This document shows, piece after piece, positions 51,594 to 61,053 of a stretch of DNA of 64,000 bases; within the stretch, counting starts at the first letter, position 1, and each line of letters starts with the position of its first letter. The notes under the pieces were generated by a model, which saw only the letters and a list, made by a program, of their open reading frames with translations, did not search any database and was not told where the DNA came from. This stretch comes from Vibrio cyclitrophicus (lineage in GTDB: Bacteria; Pseudomonadota; Gammaproteobacteria; Enterobacterales; Vibrionaceae): assembly GCA_023206055.1 (NCBI GenBank), contig CP065366.1:992001-1056000 (forward strand). Direction: 5' to 3'. A program made the translations under genes and the position numbers.

Positions 51594-52082
51594 ATGGCAG
51601 AAGAACAAGATGCACCTAAAGGAAAGAGCAAGCTCCTTATAATCATTATTGCCGTAGTCGTGTTATTGCTTGGTGTAGGTGGTGCACTGCTCTTTTTCTT
51701 AAGCTCTGACGATAGCGCCTCTGAATCTCCGTCTCAGCCAGCAACTGCTGTGGTCGCTGCAGAGCCCGTTATGTATGTTAATATCCCTCAGCCCTTCTTG
51801 TTCAATGTGACAGGTGATAAAAAAGATCGCTTAGTTCAAATAAAAGCACAGATGATGGTTCGTGGTAGTAAAAATGAAGACCTAGCTCGTTATCACTCTC
51901 CACTTGTAGAAAGTACGCTATTGGCCACGTTCGCCTCGGCAACAGTCGAACAGTTGCGTTCACCAACCGGGAGAGTTGAACTGCGGAACAAGGCAACAGA
52001 AGATATCAAAGCCAGTCTGACCCAAGCCGTTGGCCAACCTGTGATAGAAAAAGTGCTATTCACTGACTTCGTGATTCAGTAG
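51594..52082 (+). CDS. fliL: Flagellar basal body-associated protein FliL
   Basis: The 162-aa inner-membrane protein has one transmembrane helix (residues about 13-33, 'LLIIIIAVVVLLLGVGGALLF', in part) and a periplasmic FliL domain ('VQIKAQMMVRGSKNEDLARYH', in part, and 'VIEKVLFTDFVIQ'). FliL surrounds and stabilises stator units. fliM starts 7 bp after the stop. Confidence 0.94.
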   Translation: MAEEQDAPKGKSKLLIIIIAVVVLLLGVGGALLFFLSSDDSASESPSQPATAVVAAEPVMYVNIPQPFLFNVTGDKKDRLVQIKAQMMVRGSKNEDLARYHSPLVESTLLATFASATVEQLRSPTGRVELRNKATEDIKASLTQAVGQPVIEKVLFTDFVIQ

Positions 52083-52089
52083 GTAATTT

Positions 52090-53133
52090 GTGACCGATTT
52101 ATTAAGCCAAGACGAAATTGATGCGCTGTTACATGGCGTTGATGATGTTGAAGAAGTTGAAGATATTGTAGAAGCTGATAACGACAGCGCTGTCAATTTC
52201 GATTTCTCCTCACAAGATCGAATTGTTCGTGGTCGAATGCCGACCCTTGAACTTATTAACGAGCGCTTCGCGCGTCATTTGCGTATTAGTTTGTTTAATA
52301 TGTTGCGTAAAACGGCTGAAGTGTCGATCAACGGCGTGCAAATGATGAAGTTTGGTGAGTACCAAAACACATTGTATGTACCCACCAGTTTAAACATGGT
52401 TCGTTTCCGTCCACTGAAAGGTACGGCACTCATCACCATGGAAGCGCGTCTGGTTTTCATTCTCGTAGAGAACTTTTTTGGCGGTGATGGTCGTTTTCAC
52501 GCCAAGATTGAAGGCCGTGAATTCACGCCGACTGAAAGACGTATTATCCAACTGCTGCTGAAAATTGTTTTTGAAGATTACAAAGAAGCTTGGTCTCCAG
52601 TGATGGGGGTTGAGTTTGAATACTTGGATTCTGAAGTGAACCCAAGTATGGCGAACATTGTGAGCCCAACAGAAGTGATCGTCGTGAGTTCGTTCCACAT
52701 CGAGGTAGATGGCGGTGGCGGTGACTTCCACGTTGTCATGCCTTACTCGATGGTTGAGCCGATTCGTGAACTGCTTGATGCTGGTGTTCAATCAGACAAA
52801 ATGGAAACCGACGTTCGTTGGAGCACAGCACTGCGTGATGAAATCATGGACGTGCCCGTTAACTTCCGCGTTAACCTTCTAGAACAAGATATATCGCTAC
52901 GTGACTTAATGGAGCTGCGCCCTGGTGACGTTATTCCCATGAACATGCCTGAGCACGCGACGATGTTTGTCGAAGAACTGCCAACGTATCGTGTGAAAAT
53001 GGGCCGTTCTGGTGAGAAGCTTGCAGTTCAGATTTCGGAAAAAATTCGAAGACCGAGTGTGGTTAAAACTGATCTCGCTTTTCTAGGTAAAGACTTGATG
53101 TCTGAACTTGAAAACAGCGATGATGACGAATAG
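52090..53133 (+). CDS. fliM: Motor switch protein FliM
   Basis: The 347-aa C-ring protein starts at GTG. The N-terminal CheY~P-binding peptide is 'LLSQDEIDALLHGVDD' (residues 4-19), followed by the CheC-like middle domain ('FARHLRISLFNMLRKTAEVS', 'GGGGDFHVVMPYSMVEPIRE') and the C-terminal SpoA domain ('VPVNFRVNLLEQDISLRDLM'). It sets the rotation sense in response to CheY. fliN follows closely. Confidence 0.95.
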   Translation: MTDLLSQDEIDALLHGVDDVEEVEDIVEADNDSAVNFDFSSQDRIVRGRMPTLELINERFARHLRISLFNMLRKTAEVSINGVQMMKFGEYQNTLYVPTSLNMVRFRPLKGTALITMEARLVFILVENFFGGDGRFHAKIEGREFTPTERRIIQLLLKIVFEDYKEAWSPVMGVEFEYLDSEVNPSMANIVSPTEVIVVSSFHIEVDGGGGDFHVVMPYSMVEPIRELLDAGVQSDKMETDVRWSTALRDEIMDVPVNFRVNLLEQDISLRDLMELRPGDVIPMNMPEHATMFVEELPTYRVKMGRSGEKLAVQISEKIRRPSVVKTDLAFLGKDLMSELENSDDDE

Positions 53134-53162
53134 CAAAATAGATAAAAGTATAGGAATTGGTA

Positions 53163-53573
53163 ATGGAACCTAGTGAAGATCAAAAGCTAGCAGACGAATG
53201 GGCTGCAGCACTTGGTGAAGATCCTTCAGCACCGTCAATTGATGTTGATGATGTACTTGCGGCACCACTTGATGAGCTAACCGATTCATCATCTCCGATT
53301 TCTGAAGATGAGCGTCGTAAGCTGGATACCATAATGGATATTCCAGTGACTATTTCGATGGAAGTTGGCCGCTCTCAGATCAGTATCCGTAACTTACTTC
53401 AATTGAACCAAGGCTCAGTTGTTGAGCTTGATCGAATTGCTGGTGAGTCACTGGACGTGATGGTTAACGGCACTCTGATTGCCCACGGTGAAGTGGTTGT
53501 AGTAAACGACAAATTTGGTATTCGTTTGACTGACGTTATTAGCCAAACAGAACGAATTAAGAAGCTACGTTGA
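53163..53573 (+). CDS. fliN: Motor switch protein FliN
   Basis: The 136-aa protein has an acidic N-terminal tail and a C-terminal SpoA domain ('DIPVTISMEVGRSQISIRNL', 'VVVNDKFGIRLTDVISQTER'). It forms the base of the C ring and docks FliH. The ATG at 53163 follows AGGA with good spacing; an in-frame TTG at 53157 is less likely. The stop overlaps the fliO start (TGATG). Confidence 0.94.
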   Translation: MEPSEDQKLADEWAAALGEDPSAPSIDVDDVLAAPLDELTDSSSPISEDERRKLDTIMDIPVTISMEVGRSQISIRNLLQLNQGSVVELDRIAGESLDVMVNGTLIAHGEVVVVNDKFGIRLTDVISQTERIKKLR

Positions 53574-54013
53574 TGAGCTTTTTGTTTCAAAGACTGGCGA
53601 ACTCTTCTCTCGGAATGACAGAGCTGTTACGAGGAACCTTGGGAGTGGGGCTATTAACGGCTCCTTCCATTGCCCTTGCAGCAACACCGCCTTCTCTCGA
53701 TTTAGCGACCACCTTTGGGTCGCTAATTTTCGTTATAGCCTTCATATTATTTATTGCTTGGCTACTCAAGCGCATGCAAGTGCCTGCAATGTCGAATCAG
53801 CAAGGCTTGGCGATTGTTAGGCAAATCCCTGTTGGTACTAAAGAGCGTATCGCTATTGTGCAAGCGGGCGATGAACAGTTCTTGGTAGGGATTACCACAC
53901 AGTCGATTCAGCTGATCTCTAAGCTCGATAAACCTCTTACTCAGGAGATGCTGGAAAAAAGTACATTTTCAAGTCAGCTTTCCCAGCTAATAAAAAAAGA
54001 TGCAAACAAGTAA
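53573..54013 (+). CDS. fliO: Flagellar export gate assembly protein FliO
   Basis: The 146-aa protein has a hydrophobic segment ('LATTFGSLIFVIAFILFIAWL', in part, residues about 43-65) followed by the FliO domain ('VRQIPVGTKERIAIVQAGDEQFLVG', in part). An upstream hydrophobic stretch ('LGVGLLTAPSIALAATPPS') may act as a signal peptide. FliO helps assemble the FliP pore. It overlaps fliN by one base and fliP by 14 bp. Confidence 0.9.
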   Translation: MSFLFQRLANSSLGMTELLRGTLGVGLLTAPSIALAATPPSLDLATTFGSLIFVIAFILFIAWLLKRMQVPAMSNQQGLAIVRQIPVGTKERIAIVQAGDEQFLVGITTQSIQLISKLDKPLTQEMLEKSTFSSQLSQLIKKDANK

Positions 54014-54929
54014 CGGACTTTTGAACTCATCTTACTTGCACCAAGCCGGAGCTTTCCGAGCGGTGAAAGTGCTGTTGGTTCAGCTTATTCTCCTATGCTC
54101 AATCTTATTCAGTGTGTCGGTATTTGCACAAGCTGAAGACGGCACCGTCATTCCTGCGAATACCGCAGGCTCGGGATCGGTCACTATCAGCACGATGGAA
54201 CAAGACCAAGCCAAATCGACAACCATGACCACGGGCAGCCTAACTGGCAATGGTGGCGGCATACCTGCCTTTACCATGACAACCAATGCCAATGGTGGTG
54301 AAGACTACTCGATAAACCTGCAAATTCTTGCGTTAATGACCATGCTTGGCTTCTTGCCTGCGATGGTGATATTGATGACTTCGTTCACCCGCATTGTGGT
54401 GGTGATGTCTATTTTGCGTCAGGCGATGGGTCTACAACAAACACCGTCTAACCAAGTGATTATTGGTATTGCGATATTCTTGACCTTTTTCATTATGTCG
54501 CCAGTGATTAATCAAGTTAACGAACAAGCAGTTCAGCCTTATCTTAATGAACAAATATCGGCACGACAGGCGTTTGATGTTGCCCAAGGCCCGATTAAGT
54601 CCTTCATGCTCAAACAGACTCGAATCAAAGATCTTGAAACCTTTGTTGAGATTTCCGGCGCGGAAGTAACCAATCCTGAAGATGTTTCGATGGCGGTTCT
54701 GATTCCAGCATTTATCACCTCGGAATTAAAAACGGCTTTCCAGATAGGCTTTATGCTGTTCTTGCCATTCCTCATTATCGACTTAGTGGTGGCGTCGGTA
54801 TTGATGGCGATGGGTATGATGATGTTGTCACCGATGATTGTATCGCTGCCGTTTAAGTTGATGCTGTTTGTTCTCGTTGATGGTTGGAACTTGATACTCT
54901 CCACACTCGCCGGCAGTTTTGCCTTGTAG
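54000..54929 (+). CDS. fliP: Flagellar export gate protein FliP
   Basis: The 309-aa membrane protein has an N-terminal signal peptide ('LILLCSILFSVSVFAQA') and the conserved FliP core: 'LGFLPAMVILMTSFTRIVVV', 'RQAMGLQQTPSNQVIIGIA' and 'PFLIIDLVVASVLMAMGMMM'. FliP forms the FliPQR pore. The ATG at 54000 overlaps fliO and lacks a clear ribosome site; a GTG at 54063 would begin just before the signal peptide and give a more usual length, so the start is uncertain. Confidence 0.93.
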   Translation: MQTSNGLLNSSYLHQAGAFRAVKVLLVQLILLCSILFSVSVFAQAEDGTVIPANTAGSGSVTISTMEQDQAKSTTMTTGSLTGNGGGIPAFTMTTNANGGEDYSINLQILALMTMLGFLPAMVILMTSFTRIVVVMSILRQAMGLQQTPSNQVIIGIAIFLTFFIMSPVINQVNEQAVQPYLNEQISARQAFDVAQGPIKSFMLKQTRIKDLETFVEISGAEVTNPEDVSMAVLIPAFITSELKTAFQIGFMLFLPFLIIDLVVASVLMAMGMMMLSPMIVSLPFKLMLFVLVDGWNLILSTLAGSFAL

Positions 54930-54940
54930 CTGGGGGAATA

Positions 54941-55210
54941 ATGAATCCTGAAATATTCGTAGAGTTGTTCCGAGATGCCCTTTGGATGGTATTAATCATG
55001 GTTTGCGCCATCATTATTCCTAGCCTGCTGATCGGTTTGGTTGTGGCTGTTTTCCAAGCCGCGACGTCTATCAACGAACAAACATTGAGTTTCCTTCCGC
55101 GTTTAATCGTGACGCTATTAGCGTTGATGATGTTTGCTCACTGGATGACTCAGATGATGATGGAGTTCTTTTTTGAACTCATAGAACGCTTGCCGCAAGT
55201 TTTGTATTAG
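54941..55210 (+). CDS. fliQ: Flagellar export gate protein FliQ
   Basis: The 89-aa protein has two transmembrane helices ('DALWMVLIMVCAIIIPSLLI', 'LPRLIVTLLALMMFAHWM') and the FliQ signature 'AVFQAATSINEQTLSFLPR'. It wraps FliP in the export gate. The ATG at 54941 follows GGGGGAA 11 bp after fliP. Length equals the family norm. Confidence 0.95.
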   Translation: MNPEIFVELFRDALWMVLIMVCAIIIPSLLIGLVVAVFQAATSINEQTLSFLPRLIVTLLALMMFAHWMTQMMMEFFFELIERLPQVLY

Positions 55211-55216
55211 ACCAAC

Positions 55217-55999
55217 ATGGAATACCCAACGAGCCTTGTACTAGAGTGGTTAGCCAATTATTTTTGGCCATACACTCGCATCTCAGCAATGCTGATGGTG
55301 ATGACGGTAACGGGGGCACGCTTCGTGTCTCCGCGTATTCGTCTGTATTTAGGTTTGGCGATCACTTTTGCGGTGATGCCTGCGATTCCTGCTGTTCCAA
55401 AAGAGATTGAACTGCTTTCTTTCCAAGGTTTCCTTACCGTCTTTGAGCAAATCGTGATTGGCGTTGCCATGGGTTTTGTGACTCAGTTCATGATTCAGAC
55501 CTTCGTCATGCTCGGCCAGATCTTGGGTATGCAATCGAGCTTGGGCTTCGCCTCAATGGTCGACCCGGCTAACGGGCAAAACACGCCTGTACTTGGTCAA
55601 CTGTTCATGCTGCTTGCGACCATGTTCTTCTTGGCGACTGACGGTCACTTGAAAATGCTGCAGCTGGTGGTGTTTAGCTTTAAGACCTTGCCGATTGGCA
55701 GTGGCTCGTTGACTTCAGTGGATTTTCGAGAGCTCGCATTGTGGCTCGGCATCATGTTCAAAACAGCGCTGGCGATGTCCTTATCGGGGATTATCGCGCT
55801 GCTGACGATTAACCTTTCTTTTGGTGTAATGACGCGTGCAGCACCTCAGTTAAACATATTTTCTTTGGGTTTTGCATTTGCGCTACTCGTGGGTCTGTTA
55901 CTTTGTTGGTACATCCTTGGCGGCTTGTACAGTCACTATGAGCTATTTTGGATGCAGGGCGAACAACAGATATGTCGTTTAATCCGGTTAGATTGCTAG
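55217..55999 (+). CDS. fliR: Flagellar export gate protein FliR
   Basis: The 260-aa integral membrane protein has about six helices and FliR-type segments 'RISAMLMVMTVTGARFVSPR' and 'LGQILGMQSSLGFASMVDPA'. It completes the FliPQR gate. fliQ ends 6 bp upstream and flhB starts 9 bp downstream. Confidence 0.94.
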   Translation: MEYPTSLVLEWLANYFWPYTRISAMLMVMTVTGARFVSPRIRLYLGLAITFAVMPAIPAVPKEIELLSFQGFLTVFEQIVIGVAMGFVTQFMIQTFVMLGQILGMQSSLGFASMVDPANGQNTPVLGQLFMLLATMFFLATDGHLKMLQLVVFSFKTLPIGSGSLTSVDFRELALWLGIMFKTALAMSLSGIIALLTINLSFGVMTRAAPQLNIFSLGFAFALLVGLLLCWYILGGLYSHYELFWMQGEQQICRLIRLDC

Positions 56000-56008
56000 G
56001 AGACTGAA

Positions 56009-57139
56009 ATGGCAGAGTCAGACGGTCAAGAACGCACAGAAGACGCCACGCCCAAACGCTTGCAACAGGCCAAAGAGAAAGGGCAGGTTGCAAGATCAAA
56101 AGAGCTAGCGTCAGCATCGGTACTGATAGTCGGTGCGATTGCATTAATGTGGTTTGGCGAATCGATGGCGAAGGCTTTGTTCGAGGCTATGCAACGCCTT
56201 TTCTCTTTGAGCCGCGACGAGATCTTTGATACTAACAAACTTCTAGAAATTGCTGGTGGCGCTTTAGTCAACCTAGTGTTCCCGCTGTTTTTGATACTAA
56301 TAACCCTGTTTGTTGCTGCCGTCATTGGCGCTGCGGGTGTCGGTGGGATTAACTTCTCAATGCAAGCGGCGATGCCTAAGGCGTCTAAGCTCAATCCACT
56401 AAGTGGTATCAAGCGTATGTTTGGCCTGCAAAGCTGGGTTGAACTGCTCAAATCTATTCTGAAAGTGGCGCTTGTATCGGGTATGGCTATTTATCTGATT
56501 CAAGCTTCTCAGCATGATTTAATGCAGCTGAGCATGGATGTATATCCGCAGAATATCTTTCACGCTTTGGACATCTTGCTTAACTTTATTCTGCTTATCA
56601 GTTGTTCTTTGTTGATTGTGGTGGCGATTGATATCCCGTTCCAGATCTGGCAACACGCCGATCAATTGAAGATGACTAAACAAGAAGTCAAAGACGAATT
56701 CAAAGACACTGAAGGTAAGCCGGAAGTGAAAGGTCGAATTCGCATGTTGCAAAGGGAAGCGGCTCAGCGTCGTATGATGGCTGACGTCCCTCAAGCTGAT
56801 GTGATTATTACCAACCCGGAACACTTTTCAGTGGCGCTGCGCTATAAACAGAATCAAGATAAAGCGCCGGTTGTGGTTGCCAAAGGTGTCGACCATATGG
56901 CGATGAAGATCCGTGAAATTGCACGTGCAAACGACATCTATATTATTCCAGCGCCGCCATTGGCGAGGGCGCTATATCATACCACTGAACTAGAACAACA
57001 AATTCCTGACGGTTTGTTTACGGCAGTTGCACAAGTGCTTGCATATGTTTTCCAGCTTAAACAGTACCGAAAACGAGGTGGTGAGAGACCAAAATTGCAA
57101 GATTCTAATATGCCGATCCCACCTGATTTACGTCATTAG
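56009..57139 (+). CDS. flhB: Flagellar export specificity switch FlhB
   Basis: The 376-aa protein has four transmembrane helices (residues about 35-210), preceded by the family N-terminus 'GQERTEDATPKRLQQAKEKG'. The cytoplasmic domain carries the autocleavage loop as Asn269-Pro270-Glu271-His272 in place of the usual Asn-Pro-Thr-His. Cleavage between Asn and Pro is needed for the hook-to-filament switch. A strong ribosome site (TAGGAGAC) precedes the ATG. Last gene of the fliK unit. Confidence 0.95.
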   Translation: MAESDGQERTEDATPKRLQQAKEKGQVARSKELASASVLIVGAIALMWFGESMAKALFEAMQRLFSLSRDEIFDTNKLLEIAGGALVNLVFPLFLILITLFVAAVIGAAGVGGINFSMQAAMPKASKLNPLSGIKRMFGLQSWVELLKSILKVALVSGMAIYLIQASQHDLMQLSMDVYPQNIFHALDILLNFILLISCSLLIVVAIDIPFQIWQHADQLKMTKQEVKDEFKDTEGKPEVKGRIRMLQREAAQRRMMADVPQADVIITNPEHFSVALRYKQNQDKAPVVVAKGVDHMAMKIREIARANDIYIIPAPPLARALYHTTELEQQIPDGLFTAVAQVLAYVFQLKQYRKRGGERPKLQDSNMPIPPDLRH

Positions 57140-57176
57140 ATCAATTGCTTGAGCTCTGCGTGATGAACCCTGATAA

Positions 57177-57201
57177 TAGCGAGTTCGCTAATCTTCTTTT
57201 T
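57177..57201 (+). terminator. Possible terminator after flhB
   Basis: TAGCGA-GT-TCGCTA followed by TCTTCTTTTTATT: a short stem with a T-rich tail, 38 bp past flhB. Confidence 0.45.
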
Positions 57202-57234
57202 ATTGAGGTGATGGCGATAATTTGACGTGAGATG

Positions 57235-57251
57235 TTGGTACAGTGTTTGCT
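57235..57251 (+). promoter_or_regulatory. Sigma-54 promoter of flhAFG-fliA-che
   Basis: TTGGTACAGTGTTTGCT fits the consensus at all but one defined position, with GG-N10-GC. It shares the 12 bases ACAGTGTTTGCT with the flgF promoter. Confidence 0.88.
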
Positions 57252-57350
57252 GTAGTAAGCCTGAACATTATAAGCCCATAGCAAACAGCCCTGACTAAGA
57301 TCTAATCCACTTGTTCAGAGAGCTACAACATAGCGAAACTGTCTAGATTT

Positions 57351-59450
57351 ATGAAATTCTCCCTGCCTTTTGCGGACAAGCTACCTAAAATCCCTAATCG
57401 TGCCATGCCTGCTATTGGTGCGCCTGTTATGGTACTTGCCACGCTCGCTATGGTGGTGTTGCCCATTCCAGCTTTCTTGCTGGATATGTTCTTCACCTTT
57501 AACATTGCATTGTCTATGGTTGTGCTATTGGTTTCGGTTTATACCCGCAGGCCTTTAGATTTCGCAGCATTCCCAACGGTACTTCTGATTGCCACTTTAC
57601 TTCGACTGGCCTTGAACGTTGCTTCGACACGTGTGGTATTGCTCCACGGTCATGAAGGGGGCGATGCTGCCGGTAACGTGATTGAAGCTTTTGGTAACGT
57701 GGTTATTGGTGGTAACTATGCGGTTGGTTTAGTGGTGTTCTTGATTCTAATGATCATCAACTTCATGGTTGTAACCAAAGGTGCGGGTCGTATCTCGGAA
57801 GTAAGTGCACGTTTCACGTTGGATGCCTTACCCGGTAAACAGATGGCAATCGATGCCGATTTGAATGCGGGTTTGATCGACCAAGATCAGGCTCGTACCA
57901 GACGTTTTGAAGTGACCAAAGAAGCGGATTTCTACGGTTCGATGGATGGTGCGTCTAAGTTTGTTAAAGGCGATGCAATAGCCGGTATTTTGATCCTGTT
58001 CATCAACATCATTGGTGGCTTGAGCATTGGTATGGCTCAGTTTGACCTTGGTTTTGGTGAAGCAATCGAAATCTATACGCTACTGACTATCGGTGATGGT
58101 CTGGTTGCGCAAATCCCGTCTCTATTACTTTCTATTGCTGCGGCGATGATGGTAACGCGTCAAAACACCGATGAAGATATGGGTGAGCAACTTGTCTTCC
58201 AAATGTTCGACAACCCTAAAGCCCTAATGATCACTGCCGCTATCCTTGGCATCATGGGTATTGTTCCTGGCATGCCGCATTTTTCATTTTTGAGTCTTGC
58301 CATCGTTGCAGGTGCAGGTGCGTATTACATTGATAAAAAGAACAAGAAAAAAGCTGAACAACCTAACCTTCCTGCTACCGTTGAAGCTAATGGAGAAACG
58401 GGCTCCCAGAAGGAACTTTCTTGGGATGACGTTCAACCTGTTGATATTATTGGTTTGGAAGTCGGGTATCGTTTGATTCCGTTAGTAGATAGAGATCAAG
58501 GCGGTGAACTGCTTGAGCGTGTAAAAGGGGTTCGTAAGAAGCTGTCTCAAGATTTCGGTTTCCTGATTCCGGCGGTACACATTCGAGATAACCTAGAACT
58601 GACACCAAACAGCTACCGCATTACCCTGATGGGTGTTGCGGTGGGTGAAGCTGAGATTAAGCCAGATATGGAGCTCGCGATTAACCCGGGCCAAGTGTAC
58701 GGAATGATCGATGGCGAGCCAACGATTGACCCTGCGTTCGGATTAGAAGCGGTATGGATTCGTGAAGAGCAGCGTGAACACGCACAAGCTCTAGGTTATA
58801 CCGTTGTGGATTCGTCTACAGTACTGGCGACACACCTTAGCCAACAGCTAACCAACAACGCATCTCAGCTCATTGGTCACGAAGAAGTTCAGAATTTACT
58901 TGAGATGCTTAGCCGTTCGACACCTAAGTTAGTGGAAGGCTTTGTACCGGATCAATTGCAGTTGGGTGTGGTCGTGAAAGTGCTACAGAATCTGTTGAAT
59001 GAAGCCATTCCAATTCGTGACATTCGAACCATAGTCCAAACTTTGTCGGAGTATTCAAGTAAGAGTCAAGAACCTGACATACTTACTGCGGCAGTTCGTA
59101 TCTCATTGAAACGATTAATTGTTCAAGAAATCAATGGAATAGAGCCAGAATTGCCAGTGATAACCTTGATTCCTGAACTGGAACAAATCTTGCATCAAAC
59201 CATGCAGGCATCCGGCGGAGAATCTGCTGGTATTGAACCTGGTTTAGCCGAACGTTTACAAACCTCCCTCAGTCACGCTACACAAGAGCAAGAGCTGAAA
59301 GGTGAGCCCGCGGTGTTATTGACCTCTGGCGTGTTGCGTTCGACTCTGGCTAAATTCGTGAAGAACACGATCCCAAGCTTGAGAGTCTTGTCTTACCAAG
59401 AAATACCGGACGAAAAGCAGATACGTATAGTACAAGCTGTTGGTAATTAA
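57351..59450 (+). CDS. flhA: Flagellar export gate protein FlhA
   Basis: The 699-aa protein has eight or so N-terminal membrane helices (to about residue 325) and the conserved FHIPEP region ('VSARFTLDALPGKQMAIDADL'). A cytoplasmic ring domain follows ('LELTPNSYRITLMGVAVGEAE'). FlhA forms the nonameric export ring that receives chaperone-substrate complexes. Shine-Dalgarno not evident. The gene begins 100 bp after a sigma-54 site; flhF starts 27 bp downstream. Confidence 0.95.
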   Translation: MKFSLPFADKLPKIPNRAMPAIGAPVMVLATLAMVVLPIPAFLLDMFFTFNIALSMVVLLVSVYTRRPLDFAAFPTVLLIATLLRLALNVASTRVVLLHGHEGGDAAGNVIEAFGNVVIGGNYAVGLVVFLILMIINFMVVTKGAGRISEVSARFTLDALPGKQMAIDADLNAGLIDQDQARTRRFEVTKEADFYGSMDGASKFVKGDAIAGILILFINIIGGLSIGMAQFDLGFGEAIEIYTLLTIGDGLVAQIPSLLLSIAAAMMVTRQNTDEDMGEQLVFQMFDNPKALMITAAILGIMGIVPGMPHFSFLSLAIVAGAGAYYIDKKNKKKAEQPNLPATVEANGETGSQKELSWDDVQPVDIIGLEVGYRLIPLVDRDQGGELLERVKGVRKKLSQDFGFLIPAVHIRDNLELTPNSYRITLMGVAVGEAEIKPDMELAINPGQVYGMIDGEPTIDPAFGLEAVWIREEQREHAQALGYTVVDSSTVLATHLSQQLTNNASQLIGHEEVQNLLEMLSRSTPKLVEGFVPDQLQLGVVVKVLQNLLNEAIPIRDIRTIVQTLSEYSSKSQEPDILTAAVRISLKRLIVQEINGIEPELPVITLIPELEQILHQTMQASGGESAGIEPGLAERLQTSLSHATQEQELKGEPAVLLTSGVLRSTLAKFVKNTIPSLRVLSYQEIPDEKQIRIVQAVGN

Positions 59451-59477
59451 GCCGCCTAATTAGAACGGACAATCGAA

Positions 59478-61040
59478 TTGAAAATTAAACGATTTTTTGC
59501 AAAAGATATGCGAACGGCTCTGCTCCAAGTTAAAGAAGAACTTGGCTCAGAAGCAGTGATCATGTCTAACAAAAAGGTCGCAGGTGGCGTGGAAATTGTT
59601 GCCGCTATTGATGGCGAATCCAGCCCGTCAACAGCGAGCCAGAGACTAAATAAACCTCAGCAGCCTGCACAAAGCCAATATACGCAAATGGCCGCGCCCG
59701 CAGCTCCTACTGGGCGACGTCAACTAGACGACGACAAGGTTAGCCTACAGTCGAATGCTGAAGGTGGACGCTCAATGACCAAGCGCTTTGCGAATATGCT
59801 TAAGCAATACAGTCATGGCGCAGATGATGAACCACAACATCGTGCTGAAAATGAAGATTCATTGTCAGCATTGCTCAATCGCCAATCAAGTACGGGTCAT
59901 AAGCCTCATAGTCATCAGACTCAAAGCAATTTGCAGTCTCATGGCCATCAGTTATCTCGCGGTAACCAGCAGTCTCACGGAAATCTCGATTCAGCATTTG
60001 CTCGTGAAACCGGTTTGTCTAAGTTGATCGCTGAAGACCGCAGAGTGGAACGCCCGGCACCTCGCTTGGATCCTACCCGTTATGACCGTGGTCGAGAGAA
60101 TACTCAATCCAAAGGTTCTGATACTGAAATGGAAACGATGCGCGAAGAGATGACCTCAATTCGTCGTCTGTTAGAGCATCAAGTATCAGGGTTAATGTGG
60201 CAAGAAGTTGAGCGTCGTGAACCGCTCAGAGCCATGCTTATTAAGCGCCTTGAGCGTATGGGTGTATCTGCAGAGCTTGCCGATCAAATGGCTTGCTACA
60301 TTCCTGAAGATACCAAACCTGCACGTGCGTGGAAGGCTTTGTTAGCCTTGGTTGCTGACCAAATCTCGGTTACACAGAAAGATATTTTAAAACGCGGCGG
60401 TATTGTGGCTCTACTTGGCCCAACCGGCGTCGGTAAAACAACGACGGTTGCAAAGCTAGCTGCACGTGCAGCCATGGAATATGGCGCTGATAACGTGGCA
60501 CTAGTGACAACTGATACATATCGTATAGGTGCACATGAGCAGTTATCGATCTACGGTCGAATTATGGGTTGTCCTGTAAGAGTTGCTAAAGATTCTAGCG
60601 AACTGGCCGATGTAATATATCAGTTACGTAATCGTCGCCTGATTTTGGTCGATACTGCAGGCATGGGACAACGAGATGTTCGCCTATCTGAGCAGTTAGA
60701 CACATTGATGCAAGAGAGTGGTTCCGTTATCAATAGCTACCTTGTGTTGCCTGCAACCGCACAACGCAAAGTGCTGCAAGAAACAATTGAACACTTTAGA
60801 AGAATCCCGTTGTCGGGATGCATCATGACTAAGCTGGATGAATCCCTAAGTCTAGGTGAATTCATCAGTGTCGTAATACAAAATGCATTACCAGTTGCTT
60901 ACATAGCAAATGGTCAACGAGTTCCTGAAGATATCGTTATAGCTCAGCCAAAGTACATGATTGCTAAGGCCAATGAGTTATTAGAAAAATCTACAGAGAA
61001 TGAACCTCATTACTGGAATAGCGATTCTGAAGGACTCTAG
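59478..61040 (+). CDS. flhF: Flagellar placement GTPase FlhF
   Basis: The 520-aa SRP-type GTPase starts at TTG. The N-terminal B domain is 'KIKRFFAKDMRTALLQVKEE'. A long disordered linker (about 50-220) is rich in Gln, His and Ser ('SHGHQLSRGNQQSHGN'). The NG domain has G1 'GPTGVGKTTT' (from residue 314), 'TTDTYRIGAHEQL' and 'ILVDTAGMGQRD'. FlhF directs the flagellum to the cell pole. An ATG at codon 11 would cut into the B domain, so the TTG start is preferred. flhG follows by 13 bp. Confidence 0.94.
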   Translation: MKIKRFFAKDMRTALLQVKEELGSEAVIMSNKKVAGGVEIVAAIDGESSPSTASQRLNKPQQPAQSQYTQMAAPAAPTGRRQLDDDKVSLQSNAEGGRSMTKRFANMLKQYSHGADDEPQHRAENEDSLSALLNRQSSTGHKPHSHQTQSNLQSHGHQLSRGNQQSHGNLDSAFARETGLSKLIAEDRRVERPAPRLDPTRYDRGRENTQSKGSDTEMETMREEMTSIRRLLEHQVSGLMWQEVERREPLRAMLIKRLERMGVSAELADQMACYIPEDTKPARAWKALLALVADQISVTQKDILKRGGIVALLGPTGVGKTTTVAKLAARAAMEYGADNVALVTTDTYRIGAHEQLSIYGRIMGCPVRVAKDSSELADVIYQLRNRRLILVDTAGMGQRDVRLSEQLDTLMQESGSVINSYLVLPATAQRKVLQETIEHFRRIPLSGCIMTKLDESLSLGEFISVVIQNALPVAYIANGQRVPEDIVIAQPKYMIAKANELLEKSTENEPHYWNSDSEGL

Positions 61041-61053
61041 GCGGCGGATAAAT

